From Litorivita sp040371945 (GTDB lineage Bacteria; Pseudomonadota; Alphaproteobacteria; Rhodobacterales; Rhodobacteraceae), in contig NZ_BAABWS010000001.1 of the NCBI RefSeq assembly GCF_040371945.1, positions 868,001 to 932,000 on the forward strand: a DNA stretch of 64,000 nucleotides, given 5' to 3'. A program made the position numbers and the translations under genes. Every line of letters begins with the position of its first letter. Position 1 is the stretch's first letter. The notes under the pieces are model-generated. The model was not told where the DNA came from, made no database searches, and saw nothing but the letters and a program-made list of their open reading frames with translations. This document shows positions 27,050 through 36,860 of the stretch, piece after piece.

Positions 27050-27087
27050 AAAAAAGAAGGCGAAGCAATCGCTTGCCCCGCCTTCTT
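27050..27087 (-). terminator. Rho-independent terminator of ileS
   Basis: Read on the minus strand, AAGAAGGCG (27087-27079) pairs with CGCCTTCTT (27062-27054). An inner AAGC/GCTT extension makes a compact hairpin, followed by a T run from 27055 to 27050. It lies 45 bases beyond the ileS stop. Confidence 0.8.
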
Positions 27088-27131
27088 CGACTCAAATCTT
27101 AAGAGTGTATGAACCGTGCAGGCCCCGTGAT

Positions 27132-30095
27132 TTACGCCCCCGCCTCGCTCAGCGCCGTATCACAGCGCTTGCAGGTCGCCGCATGGCTATGGGTGCCGAC
27201 ATCGGGCAGGATTTTCCAGCAGCGTTGGCATTTCTCGCCCTCGGCCTTGGCAAAGACCACCGCCACGCCATCGGCGTCGGGCAAGGTAAAGGCCCCCGAC
27301 GGCGCCGCATCGGTGGTCAATGTCACACCCGAGGTGATGCACAGATCGGCGAAGGTGGCGGGATTTGTGATGATCTGCGCCAGTTCCGCGCTCAAATGCA
27401 CCACCGGCGCGGCCTCCAGCGAAGAGCCGATGGTCTTGTCGCGCCGATGCTCTTCAAGCGCGCCCGTGACCACGCGGCGCACCATGCGCACCTTGACCGA
27501 CCGCTCGGCCAGCGCAGGGTTGAGCCATGCGGCGGGCGTGCTCGGGATGTCTTGCAAATGGACCGAGCTATCATCGCCAGGATTGCGCTCCAGCCAGACC
27601 TCTTCCATCGTAAAGGTCAGGATCGGCGCCAGCCATGTGGTCAGCCGCTCGTAAAGCCGCATCATCACCGTGCGCGCGGCGCGCCGCTCCAATGTGTCGC
27701 CATCGCAATAAAGCGCATCCTTGCGGATATCGAAATAAAACGCCGACAGATCGATGGTGCAGAAATGGAAGAGCGCTTGGAAAACGCCTTGGAAGTCATA
27801 GGCTTCGTATCCCTCGCGCACGATCTTGTCCAATTCCGCCAAACGGTGCAGGATAAACTGCTCCAGCTCCGGCATATCGGCGACATCCACCTCGTCGGCG
27901 GGCGTATAGGCCGACAAAGCGCCCAGCATGAACCGCAGGGTATTGCGCAAACGGCGATAGCTGTCGGCGACCCCTTTGAGGATTTCCGGCCCGATCCGTT
28001 GGTCGGCGGTATAGTCGGTTTGCGCCACCCACAGGCGCAAGATATCGGCGCCATATTGTTTGACGACGGTTTCGGGCACGATGGTATTGCCGATGGATTT
28101 GGACATTTTCATGCCCTTTTCATCAAGCGTAAACCCGTGGGTCAGCACCCCGCGATAGGGCGCGCGCCCCTTGGTCCCGCAGGCCTGAAGCATCGACGAA
28201 TGGAACCATCCGCGGTGTTGGTCCGTGCCCTCCAGATAGAGATCGGCGATGCCGTCGGGGCTGCCGTCGGCGCGGTCGCGGATCACGAAAGCATGGGTCG
28301 AGCCGCTGTCGAACCACACGTCGAGCACGTCGAAAACCTGCTCGTAATCGTCGGGATTGGCGGCATCGCCGATAAAGCGCTCTTTCGCCCCGTCCAGATA
28401 CCACGCATCGGCGCCGTCCGCCTCAAAGGCTTCGATGATCCGCGCATTCACGCCCGCATCGCGCAGCAAAAACTCCGGATCGGTCGACAAAGCGCCCTTT
28501 TTGATGAAACAGGTCAGCGGCACGCCCCACGCGCGTTGGCGCGAGAGCACCCAATCGGGCCGCGCTTCGATCATCGAATGCAAACGGTTGCGGCCGGTTT
28601 TCGGCGTCCATTCCACCAATTCGTCGATCGAGGTCAGCGCACGGGTGCGGATCGTCTTGCCGTAGGTATCCTGCCCGTCGCCGACCTCGCGGTCGATCGA
28701 GGCAAACCATTGCGGCGTGTTGCGAAAGATCACAGGGGCCTTGGAGCGCCAGCTATGCGGATAGGAATGTTTCACCTGCCCGCGCGCGATGATGCCGCCC
28801 GCCTCGACCAGTTTGGCGATGACGGCGCTGTTGGCTTTGCCCTCTTTGCCTTTGCGGTCAAAGACTTGCAGCCCCGCAAAGAACGGCACATGGGGCAGGA
28901 ATTCGCTTTCTTCGCCCACGTTATGGGTCATCCGGTCGATCCAGTTGCGCTTGACGAAACATTCGTAATCGTCGGCGCCGTGGCTGGGGGCCGTGTGCAC
29001 AAACCCCGTGCCCGCATCATCGGTGACATGATCGCCGTCGATCATCGGCACGTCGTAGTCCCAAAACCCCTCCGCGCCGTCCAGACCGTTGAACGGGTGG
29101 CGCAGGCCCAGTCCCGCGAGATGCTCGGAGGGAACATCGCGAACGCGCGTAAACGCCGTTACACGTGCTTTATTGAGCGCTTCTTCGGCCAGCGTGTCGG
29201 CAAACACATAAAGATCGCCCGCCGCGGTCCAGCTTTCTTCTTCTGTGCTGTCAACGCGATAGAGGCCATAGTTGATCTTGGGGTTATAGGCGACGGCCTT
29301 GTTCGACGGGATCGTCCAAGGGGTCGTGGTCCAGATCACGATACGAGCATCGTCAAGGTAAGCCGTCTCGTTCAGGTCAAGATTGTCATCTTGTCCTCTC
29401 ATCCAAATACGGAACGGCACCCAGATGGTGTGCGATTTATGATCGTGATATTCGATCTCCGCCTCGGCCAATGCGGTTTTCTCGACCGGCGACCACATCA
29501 CGGGTTTGGAGCCTTGGTAGAGCGTGCCGTTCATCAAGAACTTCTGGAACTCGCCCGCAATCACCGCTTCGGCGTGGTAATCCATCGTCAAATAGGGATC
29601 GGCCCAATTGCCCGTCACGCCAAGGCGTTTGAATTCGCTGCGCTGCACGTCGATCCAGCTGTCGGCAAAGGCGCGGCATTCGCGGCGGAAATCCACCACA
29701 TCCACATCGTCCTTGTTCTTGCCCTTGGCGCGGTATTGCTCTTCGATCTTCCATTCGATCGGCAGGCCGTGGCAATCCCACCCAGGCACATAGCGCGCAT
29801 CGCGGCCCAGCATTTGCTGCGAGCGGGTGATGAAATCCTTGAGGATTTTGTTGAGCGCATGGCCGATGTGCAAATGCCCGTTCGCATAGGGCGGCCCGTC
29901 GTGCAAGATGAACGGTTTGCGCTCGCCTGCGGTCTCGCGCAGGCGGTCATAGATGCCGATGCGCGCCCATTTTTCGAGCCATTCCGGCTCGCGTTTGGGC
30001 AATCCGGCGCGCATCGGGAAATCGGTCTGCGGCAGGTTCAGCGTGGATTTATAATCGGGAAGATCGGCGGTCGTGTCGGTCGTATCGGCGCACAT
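27132..30095 (-). CDS. ileS: Isoleucyl-tRNA synthetase
   Basis: Class I aminoacyl-tRNA synthetase of 987 residues. The HIGH motif (HLHIGHALNKILKDF) lies at about residues 74-88 and KMSKS (KGMKMSKSIGNT) near residue 640. The editing domain contains WTTTPWTIPSNKAVA, and the C-terminal zinc-binding cysteines appear in CQRCWKILPDVG and ATCKRCDTAL. It ends with a strong terminator. The complementary strand is open over almost the whole length, a GC-skew artefact. Confidence 0.98.
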   Translation of the reverse strand: MCADTTDTTADLPDYKSTLNLPQTDFPMRAGLPKREPEWLEKWARIGIYDRLRETAGERKPFILHDGPPYANGHLHIGHALNKILKDFITRSQQMLGRDARYVPGWDCHGLPIEWKIEEQYRAKGKNKDDVDVVDFRRECRAFADSWIDVQRSEFKRLGVTGNWADPYLTMDYHAEAVIAGEFQKFLMNGTLYQGSKPVMWSPVEKTALAEAEIEYHDHKSHTIWVPFRIWMRGQDDNLDLNETAYLDDARIVIWTTTPWTIPSNKAVAYNPKINYGLYRVDSTEEESWTAAGDLYVFADTLAEEALNKARVTAFTRVRDVPSEHLAGLGLRHPFNGLDGAEGFWDYDVPMIDGDHVTDDAGTGFVHTAPSHGADDYECFVKRNWIDRMTHNVGEESEFLPHVPFFAGLQVFDRKGKEGKANSAVIAKLVEAGGIIARGQVKHSYPHSWRSKAPVIFRNTPQWFASIDREVGDGQDTYGKTIRTRALTSIDELVEWTPKTGRNRLHSMIEARPDWVLSRQRAWGVPLTCFIKKGALSTDPEFLLRDAGVNARIIEAFEADGADAWYLDGAKERFIGDAANPDDYEQVFDVLDVWFDSGSTHAFVIRDRADGSPDGIADLYLEGTDQHRGWFHSSMLQACGTKGRAPYRGVLTHGFTLDEKGMKMSKSIGNTIVPETVVKQYGADILRLWVAQTDYTADQRIGPEILKGVADSYRRLRNTLRFMLGALSAYTPADEVDVADMPELEQFILHRLAELDKIVREGYEAYDFQGVFQALFHFCTIDLSAFYFDIRKDALYCDGDTLERRAARTVMMRLYERLTTWLAPILTFTMEEVWLERNPGDDSSVHLQDIPSTPAAWLNPALAERSVKVRMVRRVVTGALEEHRRDKTIGSSLEAAPVVHLSAELAQIITNPATFADLCITSGVTLTTDAAPSGAFTLPDADGVAVVFAKAEGEKCQRCWKILPDVGTHSHAATCKRCDTALSEAGA

Positions 30096-30287
30096 ATGGG
30101 GCGTCCTTCGAATGGTCGGATGTTCAAGATGGCAGGCGGCGCGGATCGCTCATGCGCCTTGTCCCGGCGGCTCGTCTCAGAGCGCCGGGCCAGTAATTCG
30201 AATAATGCCCGCCGCGCGGTCGCATGTCGAAAACAGCCATGTCATGGGCGCGTTATAGGCCCGCGCGCATGGGGCGTAAAGCGCGGA

Positions 30288-33200
30288 TTACGCCTTGGGT
30301 GGATCGGGTGGATCGCCCTCGTCGTCGCCCGTGTCATCGCCCGTGTCATCGCCCTGCTCCGCGCCGCGATCCTTGCCGTCATCCACGCCGCTATCCGCCC
30401 CCCGATCATCGCCCGCATCCTCGCCGTCATCCGCGCCCGCCGCGCCGCGCTCCCACTGCGCGCTCATCAGCCGCGTCAGCCACGCCAAAGCGCCCAGCGC
30501 AAGGCCAAGCCCGAGGAAGGAGGCCACGCGCCACAACCCGTCCAGCCCCCCCGCATCAAGGAAAAACACCTTGGCGATGGTCACCGCCACGATCCCCGTC
30601 GCCGCCTTGCGCAACATCACCGAGCGGCGCGCGAAGGCCGCATAGAACATCCCCGCCGCCGCGATCAGCATCAACACCGTATAGGCGTAAATCTCGCTTT
30701 GCTCGAAGCCGCCGGTCAAGGCCACATTTTGCCCGTGCCACAGGCGGCGGAACTCGATCCATGCATAGATCGCCGCGCCTGCGGCGCTGACGGCGGCGCC
30801 CGCTTGGCGCGCGCTGCGCGGCAAATGCGCCATGCGCCAGACGATCACCGCAAGGATCGCCGCCGGAAGCAGCAAGGCCAAAAGCGCGCTGTCCAATATG
30901 AACGGTCCCTTGAGCGCCGCGCGCGGGGTCAGCAAGGGGTTCTCGCCCGTCGCCACGCCCAGATAGGCCAAGGCGCCGAACACCCCGAAGATCCCCGCTA
31001 AAATCTGCCGCACCATTTGCATGATCGCGCCGCCGCTTTGCAGCCGCCACAATTGCCCGCCCATGAGGCAAAACAGCACCGCCGCCCCAAGGCCCGATTG
31101 CGCGTGCTTGGGCAAGACATCTCCCCAAATCCGCCCGATGCTCTCGATGATCAACACGCCGGTCATCACCCAAATCACGCTTTCGATGGTGATGCGAGCG
31201 CCACTGCGCTCGGCACGCGATTGCGCCGCGCCGAACATCTGCCAGCCCGCCCAAAGCAGCCCCATAGAAACGCCCGCCCAGAGCCACAGTTCGATCAACG
31301 GCACCTGCGGCGAGGTGATGATCACCCCCGCGCCCGCCGCCTCGGCAATGAGCCGCAGGCCGACGATCAATGCGCCGATCTGGCCAAAGACCGCCAAGGC
31401 CGGCAGGTTGAATTTGCGGTCGGTCAGCGCCGCCAAGACCACCATGACCGCCAAAGCCACCGAAAGCGCCAGATCCGAGAGCATCACCGTCAGCGCCAGC
31501 GACATCATCGACCCCGCCGCCACGGCAAAGAGCGCCGCGCGGGCACGGGCGCCTTGGCCCGCCTCTGCGCTGGCCTCTCCGTCTTGACCCTGCGCCTCCT
31601 GAGCCGTGCCGCGCATCGCGCGCTCACACAAAAGCACCATCAACGCCGCCAGCGCCATCACCGACAGCGCCCAAATCTCGCGCCCCATGACTTTGGAAGG
31701 GAGCCAGCGCAATTCGACAAGCCCCGCGATCACGGGCGCAAACCCCGCCGCGACCAGCGCCCAAACCATTGCGCCGTCCATACCCGCCAGCGCCGATCGC
31801 GCACGGCGCGCAAGCCGGTCGATCACCTCATGCAACATTGCGCCTTCGGGTGCCGCGTCGATCTGGGGCTGCGGCGCGCGGATCACGGGCCGCGCCCCTG
31901 CCGCCGCGCGCTGCATCCGCCAAAAGGCCAGCGCCGTGTAAAACGCCGCCACCAGCAGCAGCGCCGCCGGATAGGGCAGGCCAAGCTGCACCGCGCCCAC
32001 GGCCTCGCGCGCAATAGCCTCGCCCTCACCGGCGGTCAGTGCCGTATAGCGCGGCGCGCGCTCGGGATAGGTCAGCGCCGCCAAAGCAAACCCCGCCATC
32101 GGCAAAGCCGCCAGCCATGCCAGCCCCTCCGAGCGGCGCAGCCAGACCAACAGGCCCAGCGCGATCAAGACCTGCGCCGCAACGGCCATCCAGTAAAGCC
32201 CGACATCCGCGACCGCCATCCGCACCGCCACCGTGCCAAAGCTTGCCGCCAAGATCGCCGCGCCCAAAAGCCACGCCTGCGGATCGCGCGCCAACGCGCC
32301 GCCAAAGACAGGCGTCAGGCGGCGTTTGGGAATGATCGCCGCCCCTGCCGCAATAACCAAAAGCACCGCCAGCCACCACAAGGAGACATCCACCGCCTGC
32401 GCCCTGTCGCGCGCGCCGTTCCATAGCGCCCAAAGCAGGGCGCTCGCCCCGAGGCAGGCCGCCACACCGGTCCATGACACCCAGACCCAGCGGCGCAAGC
32501 TATCGACCCCCAAAGCCGCCAGCGCCAGCACCGCGTAATAGACGAAAAGCAATGGCTCCGCCCCCGTCCCGCCGCCAACCACAAAGGGCACCAAAGCCGC
32601 CGCGACGATCCCGACAGCCGCCAGAAACGGCCCGTAGAACCACCCCAAAAGCACCGCCAGAAGCGCCGTGGCAATCAGCCCCGCAAAGGCCTGCGGCGCA
32701 CCGATCAGTTCATACATATGCCGCGCCGCCACCACGGCCCCGAAGAGCGTAAACAGTCCCGCCCCCGCAAAGGTCGAGGGCAGGTAATCGGCGGCGCTGC
32801 CCGTCGCGTCCTGCTCGCCCGCGCCCATGCGGCGGCGGATCACCTCGCCCCCGCCGATCAAGGCCAGCCCCAAGCCCAGCGCCCCCAAAATCCGCATCGA
32901 GGGCGACAAAAGCCCGTGTTGCGCGCTGTATTGAATGAGAAACAGCCCCGAAAGCGCCAAAGAGGCCGCCGCCGCCGCCAAGAACCAATTGGCCGCCAGC
33001 CACTCCATCGCGCGATCGGACCATGTGGGGCCTGCGGGTTCGGCCGGACCGGAAGGGCCAGAGGGTCCAGAGGGAGCAGCGGGCCCATCGGGGCCGCCAG
33101 AGCCGGAGGTCGCCGACGCCGACGCGCTCGGCGTGCTGGACCACACATCAAAGACCTGCACCGCATCCCCCGCCTCGGCGCGGGCGGCGGCGATCTGCGG

Positions 33201-33578
33201 CGCGTCCTCTTTCGGCGCGTCCCCTAAGGGATCATTCGTTTGCGGATCATCGGCTTGCGGATCGCCCGCTTGCGCATCAACAACGACCTCTTCGGCCTGC
33301 GCCGCCCGATCGGCGGGTTTGCTGTCCTGCGTTGCGGGCGTTGCGGGCGTTTGGGGCGCTTCGGTCTGATCCGCCGCGCCAGAAGGCCCTGCCGCCACGG
33401 CATTTTCATGCTTGCGCAAACGGCGCTCGAGCCCCTCCAGCATCCGGCTTTGCGCCTTGAGCTTTTCCTCAAGCCGCAAGACGTCGGATTTGGCGCCGCC
33501 GGCGCGCACAAGGGCAATGATGCTCATCAGCGGGATCGCCACAAGCACACAGATAACCAGAACAATCAAACCGCCCAT
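30288..33578 (-). CDS. DUF2339 giant multi-pass membrane protein
   Basis: A 1096-residue DUF2339 protein of unknown function. The architecture is one N-terminal membrane helix (GGLIVLVICVLVAIPLMSI), a coiled coil at about 28-60 (RLEEKLKAQSRMLEGLERRLRKHENA) and a long Ala/Asp/Pro-rich linker to about residue 185. Roughly 25 closely packed membrane helices follow, including the family-typical ANWFLAAAAASLALSGLFLIQYSAQHGLL and FAGAGLFTLFGAVVAARH. It ends in an acidic Gly/Asp-repeat tail of about 45 residues. It lies on its own between ileS and the DUF697 gene, all on the minus strand. Confidence 0.88.
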   Translation of the reverse strand: MGGLIVLVICVLVAIPLMSIIALVRAGGAKSDVLRLEEKLKAQSRMLEGLERRLRKHENAVAAGPSGAADQTEAPQTPATPATQDSKPADRAAQAEEVVVDAQAGDPQADDPQTNDPLGDAPKEDAPQIAAARAEAGDAVQVFDVWSSTPSASASATSGSGGPDGPAAPSGPSGPSGPAEPAGPTWSDRAMEWLAANWFLAAAAASLALSGLFLIQYSAQHGLLSPSMRILGALGLGLALIGGGEVIRRRMGAGEQDATGSAADYLPSTFAGAGLFTLFGAVVAARHMYELIGAPQAFAGLIATALLAVLLGWFYGPFLAAVGIVAAALVPFVVGGGTGAEPLLFVYYAVLALAALGVDSLRRWVWVSWTGVAACLGASALLWALWNGARDRAQAVDVSLWWLAVLLVIAAGAAIIPKRRLTPVFGGALARDPQAWLLGAAILAASFGTVAVRMAVADVGLYWMAVAAQVLIALGLLVWLRRSEGLAWLAALPMAGFALAALTYPERAPRYTALTAGEGEAIAREAVGAVQLGLPYPAALLLVAAFYTALAFWRMQRAAAGARPVIRAPQPQIDAAPEGAMLHEVIDRLARRARSALAGMDGAMVWALVAAGFAPVIAGLVELRWLPSKVMGREIWALSVMALAALMVLLCERAMRGTAQEAQGQDGEASAEAGQGARARAALFAVAAGSMMSLALTVMLSDLALSVALAVMVVLAALTDRKFNLPALAVFGQIGALIVGLRLIAEAAGAGVIITSPQVPLIELWLWAGVSMGLLWAGWQMFGAAQSRAERSGARITIESVIWVMTGVLIIESIGRIWGDVLPKHAQSGLGAAVLFCLMGGQLWRLQSGGAIMQMVRQILAGIFGVFGALAYLGVATGENPLLTPRAALKGPFILDSALLALLLPAAILAVIVWRMAHLPRSARQAGAAVSAAGAAIYAWIEFRRLWHGQNVALTGGFEQSEIYAYTVLMLIAAAGMFYAAFARRSVMLRKAATGIVAVTIAKVFFLDAGGLDGLWRVASFLGLGLALGALAWLTRLMSAQWERGAAGADDGEDAGDDRGADSGVDDGKDRGAEQGDDTGDDTGDDEGDPPDPPKA

Positions 33579-33613
33579 CGCGCATCAAATCCTTTGCAAA
33601 AATTTTGCAAAGC

Positions 33614-34741
33614 CTAGGTCTTGCTAAATAATCCCGCAAGCGCGCGGCGCACGATGCTCGCCGCGCTTGGCCGTTTTGCCACAGTGAAGGGCAAGGGGCG
33701 GCAGACCTCGATCGCGGCCACGCCGACCCGTGCGGTCAGGGCGCCGTTGACCATGCCCTCGCCGAACCGGCGCGAGAGTTTGGCCAAAATCCCGCCGCCG
33801 ATGATCGGCTCAAGCATGTCATCGCCCACCGCCACGGCCCCCGTCGCCACCAGATGCGTCATCACCGCGCGCAAAAGCCGCCAGCTGCCCAATGTGCCCG
33901 AGCGCCCGCCGTAAACTTCGGCGATGCGGCGGATCATCCGCAGATTGGCCGTCATCGCCGCGACCACATCGGCCAAGGCAATCGGCACCAAGGCGGTCAC
34001 CGTCGCCACTTGGCGCGCGGCGGCTTCGACCTCGCGCAGGGCCTGCGCGTCCAGCGGGGCCATCACCTCGCGCTCGGCAAGGCCCAAAACCGCCTCGGCG
34101 TCGAAGAGATCGCCGCGCCGCTCGGCAAATCGCGCGCGGCCCCATTCGGTATCGGGGCGGCGGGCATAGAGCGCCAGCACCCTGTCGCACAGCTGTGAGG
34201 CGGCGCTCATATCTTGCGCGGCCAAGGCCTCATCGGCGGCGCGGCGCAGCGCATCAATGCGCCCCAGCCGCCCGAAGGCCGCCAGCTCGCGCAGGGCCAT
34301 CGCCGCCAGAACCACCACAAAAGCCGCCAGCATCACGCTCACCGCATAGCCCAACAGCGGCACAGAGGCGATCAATCCGGTGACGTAATTCCACGCCGCC
34401 AGTGACACGAGGGTGGTCAAGAGCATCCCCGCCAGCGCCCAAAACCACCGCCCCAAACGCGAGGGTTTGCGCGCCGCCAATGTCGCCGCCATCTGCATGG
34501 CTTGCCCCTCATAGGCCCCGTCTTGGGGCGCATCGGATGCATCGGGCGCATCGGGGACTGGCGGCGCGCGCTCCGGCCCCTCGTCGGCGGGGGTCTGCAT
34601 CTCGATCAAAACCGGCCCGCGCGCGGGCGGCGGCGCGGCGCGCTTCGCGGCCTCCTCAATCATCACCGGTCCGGTTTTCGGCCCCGCGCTGCGTTTGCCC
34701 GCGCCGCTTTTACCCCTATTGCTGTTGTCCGAGGTGCTCAT
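33614..34741 (-). CDS. DUF697 / YcjF-family membrane protein
   Basis: A 375-residue inner-membrane protein of the TIGR01620/YcjF type. The first 90 residues are a disordered basic and acidic leader. Two membrane helices follow at about 100-145 (WFWALAGMLLTTLVSLAAWNYVTGLIASVPLLGYAVSVMLAAFVVVLAAMAL), then the DUF697 domain with LVPIALADVVAAMTANLRMIRRIAEVYGGRSG. The C-terminus ends in RPLPFTVAKRPSAASIVRRAL. In most proteobacteria it is paired with ycjX, as here with one acetyltransferase gene between. The start overlaps the acetyltransferase stop by four bases. Confidence 0.88.
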   Translation of the reverse strand: MSTSDNSNRGKSGAGKRSAGPKTGPVMIEEAAKRAAPPPARGPVLIEMQTPADEGPERAPPVPDAPDASDAPQDGAYEGQAMQMAATLAARKPSRLGRWFWALAGMLLTTLVSLAAWNYVTGLIASVPLLGYAVSVMLAAFVVVLAAMALRELAAFGRLGRIDALRRAADEALAAQDMSAASQLCDRVLALYARRPDTEWGRARFAERRGDLFDAEAVLGLAEREVMAPLDAQALREVEAAARQVATVTALVPIALADVVAAMTANLRMIRRIAEVYGGRSGTLGSWRLLRAVMTHLVATGAVAVGDDMLEPIIGGGILAKLSRRFGEGMVNGALTARVGVAAIEVCRPLPFTVAKRPSAASIVRRALAGLFSKT

Positions 34742-35448
34742 GATCCGCTCCTGTGCCCCATACCCGCTTGGGGCGGTGCCTCTGCGCCCTGGCCTGCCGA
34801 TGCGGCCTGTCCGATCTGCGCCCGCGCGATGCCGCTGGGCGCGCGGGTCCAGACGAAATGAATATCCGGCAGGCCCTCGTCATTGTAACGCCCGTCGCTG
34901 CGCGCCGCCTCGGCAAAGCCCATCGCCGCATAGAACCGCCGCGCGCCCGCGTTGTCTTGGGCGGCGAAAAGCTGCAAGCGCGCGCTCTGCCTTTGCGCCT
35001 CTTGGACCAGCATCCGCCCATAGCCCGCGCGCCGCGCCGCCCCCGACGTATAGAGCGCCAAAATCCGCTCGCCGCGCCGGATGATAAAGGCCTGCGCGCG
35101 CAGCTTGCCGCGTGCATCGGGGACGCGCACCGCCCGCACCGTGCCGCGCAAAACCGCCCAAGCCAGAACCCGCAATTCGGTCAAAGGGCTGCGCACGCGC
35201 GGCAACCAATCGGCCTCGCGCTCGAACTGCCACAAGATGCGCGCCATGGCGGGCACATCCCATAGCGCCGCGCGCATCGGCTGGGGCGCGGGCACAGATA
35301 GAGGGATGGTAGCAGGGATGGGCGCAGGGGCAGACGCGGGGCCAGACTCAGGACCAAACGCGGGGCCGGACGCGGGGCCGGACCTGCGCGCAGGCGCAGA
35401 CGCAGAGATCACGCGGCGCAACGGCGCAAGGGCGCGCGCCCCGATCAC
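34738..35448 (-). CDS. GNAT-family N-acetyltransferase
   Basis: A 236-residue protein whose residues 58-200 form a GNAT domain. It begins MRAALWDVPAMARI, contains the acetyl-CoA loop ARRAGYGRMLVQEAQRQSA and ends with NAGARRFYAAMGFAEAARSDGRYND. The frame opens with GTG at 35448, overlapping the ycjX TGA. The first 57 residues are a low-complexity Ala/Pro/Gly leader with SGPA-type repeats, so the true start could be the ATG at 35277. It sits between ycjX and the DUF697 gene, an insertion in a conserved pair. Acceptor substrate unknown. Confidence 0.8.
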   Translation of the reverse strand: MIGARALAPLRRVISASAPARRSGPASGPAFGPESGPASAPAPIPATIPLSVPAPQPMRAALWDVPAMARILWQFEREADWLPRVRSPLTELRVLAWAVLRGTVRAVRVPDARGKLRAQAFIIRRGERILALYTSGAARRAGYGRMLVQEAQRQSARLQLFAAQDNAGARRFYAAMGFAEAARSDGRYNDEGLPDIHFVWTRAPSGIARAQIGQAASAGQGAEAPPQAGMGHRSGS

Positions 35449-36860
35449 AACCGATCCCCCAATAGAAATTGCGCGGCGCGGTCGAGCCGGATATGCGGCG
35501 GCCCCTCGCCCGCGCGCAAGGTGAGCGGCGCGGGGGCAAAGCGCATGACCTCATACTGCGCATCCAGCCACGCCTGCGCGCTCTGACGCGCCGCCGACAT
35601 CAGCCGCGCGGGGTCTTCGGGCAGTTCGCCCGGATAGAAGGCAGCGCGCTTGCCGCTGCCGAGCAGCGTGCCGCGCACACAATCGAGGTCTTGGCCCTCA
35701 TGGGTGACGGTTTCCTCGGTGGTGGCGCGCAGGGCGGCAATCGACATGGCTTCGCAGCGCGCACCGGCGAAAGAGGCGCGGGTCTCGGCCTCACGCAGCA
35801 GGCTTTCGACAATCGCCGTCAGGCGCGGATGCTGGCGGTGGTGCAGATGGTCGGCCTTGGTGGCGGCAAAGAGAATGCGCTCGACCCGTTTGCCGCGCAA
35901 CAGCCGCGAGAGCAGATCATTGCGCCCGGGCCGGAAGGCGCCAAGGATATCGGCCATGGCAAGGCGCATGTCCTCGACGGCGCGCGGGCCATTGTGGATC
36001 GCGCCCAAAGCATCGACCAGAACCACCTGACGGTCGATGCGCGAGAAATGATCGCGAAAGAACGGCGTGACGACCCGCGATTTATAGGCCTCGAAGCGCC
36101 GCTCCATCTCGCGCCACAGAGCCCCGCGTTTGAGCGCATCAGGCCGCGGCAGCGGCGCGAAGGTCAGCACCGGAGAGCCTGCCAGATCGCCGGGCAGCAA
36201 GAACCGCCCTGGCGTGCAATCATAGTAGCCCGCATCGCGCGCGCCGCCCAGATAGGCGGTAAAGGCAGCGGCCAGCGCCTGCGCGCGCGGCTCGTCAAGC
36301 TTGGCGGCAGCGTCGGTCTGCGCCGCCAGCGCGAGGAAATCCGCCGCCTGCGCGCGCGGCGCGATCCGCGCCAGAACCTGATCCGACCACGCCTCATAGG
36401 TTTTGCCCAAAAGCGCCAGATCAAGCAGCCATTCGCCAGGGTAGTCGACAATATCGATATGGATGCGGCGCGGGCCCTGCAAACCGCCGAGCATCCCCGA
36501 GGGGCGCACCCGCAAGGTCAGGCGCAATTCGGAAATCGCGCGGGTGCTGTCGGGCCAATGGGGCGCGGCCGAGGTCAGCGCCGCAAGATGTGTCTCATAG
36601 TCAAAGCGCGGCAAGGTCAGATCGGGCTGCGGCTGCAGATAGGCCGCCGAAATGCGCCCTTCGGATTGGGCGACAAGCGCAAGCATACGGGCGCGGTCGA
36701 GCAGATTGGCCACCAGTGAGGTGATAAAAACCGTCTTGCCCGCGCGGGCAAGGCCGGTGACGCCAAGCCGGATGACCGGCTCGAAGAGGGTTTCGGATAT
36801 CCCTTCGGTAACAGTGTCGACGCCGCGCGTCAGCCCTTCTGCCAGTCTGCCTATGACCAA
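35445..36860 (-). CDS. ycjX: YcjX-family GTP-binding protein
   Basis: A 471-residue P-loop protein of the YcjX/DUF463 family. From the chosen start it reads LVIGRLAEGLTRGVDTVTEGISETLFEPVIRLGVTGLARAGKTVFITSL; the P-loop is GLARAGKT (about residues 38-45). The IDIVDYPGEWLLDLALLGKTYEAW segment matches the switch region, and VLVDALGAIHNGP and LFAATKADHLH follow. The frame is open to 37226, but the extra 122 residues are Arg/Pro-rich and unlike the family. The TTG at 36860, with GGGGA seven bases before it, gives the usual length (E. coli 465). Partner of the DUF697 protein. Confidence 0.9.
   Translation of the reverse strand: MVIGRLAEGLTRGVDTVTEGISETLFEPVIRLGVTGLARAGKTVFITSLVANLLDRARMLALVAQSEGRISAAYLQPQPDLTLPRFDYETHLAALTSAAPHWPDSTRAISELRLTLRVRPSGMLGGLQGPRRIHIDIVDYPGEWLLDLALLGKTYEAWSDQVLARIAPRAQAADFLALAAQTDAAAKLDEPRAQALAAAFTAYLGGARDAGYYDCTPGRFLLPGDLAGSPVLTFAPLPRPDALKRGALWREMERRFEAYKSRVVTPFFRDHFSRIDRQVVLVDALGAIHNGPRAVEDMRLAMADILGAFRPGRNDLLSRLLRGKRVERILFAATKADHLHHRQHPRLTAIVESLLREAETRASFAGARCEAMSIAALRATTEETVTHEGQDLDCVRGTLLGSGKRAAFYPGELPEDPARLMSAARQSAQAWLDAQYEVMRFAPAPLTLRAGEGPPHIRLDRAAQFLLGDRL

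Noticed and set aside
27105..31001. A 1298-residue open frame on the plus strand
   Set aside because: It is the complement of ileS and part of the DUF2339 gene. It has no domain, is rich in Arg/His/Gly, and exists because of GC-rich codon bias; ileS on the other strand has all its motifs.
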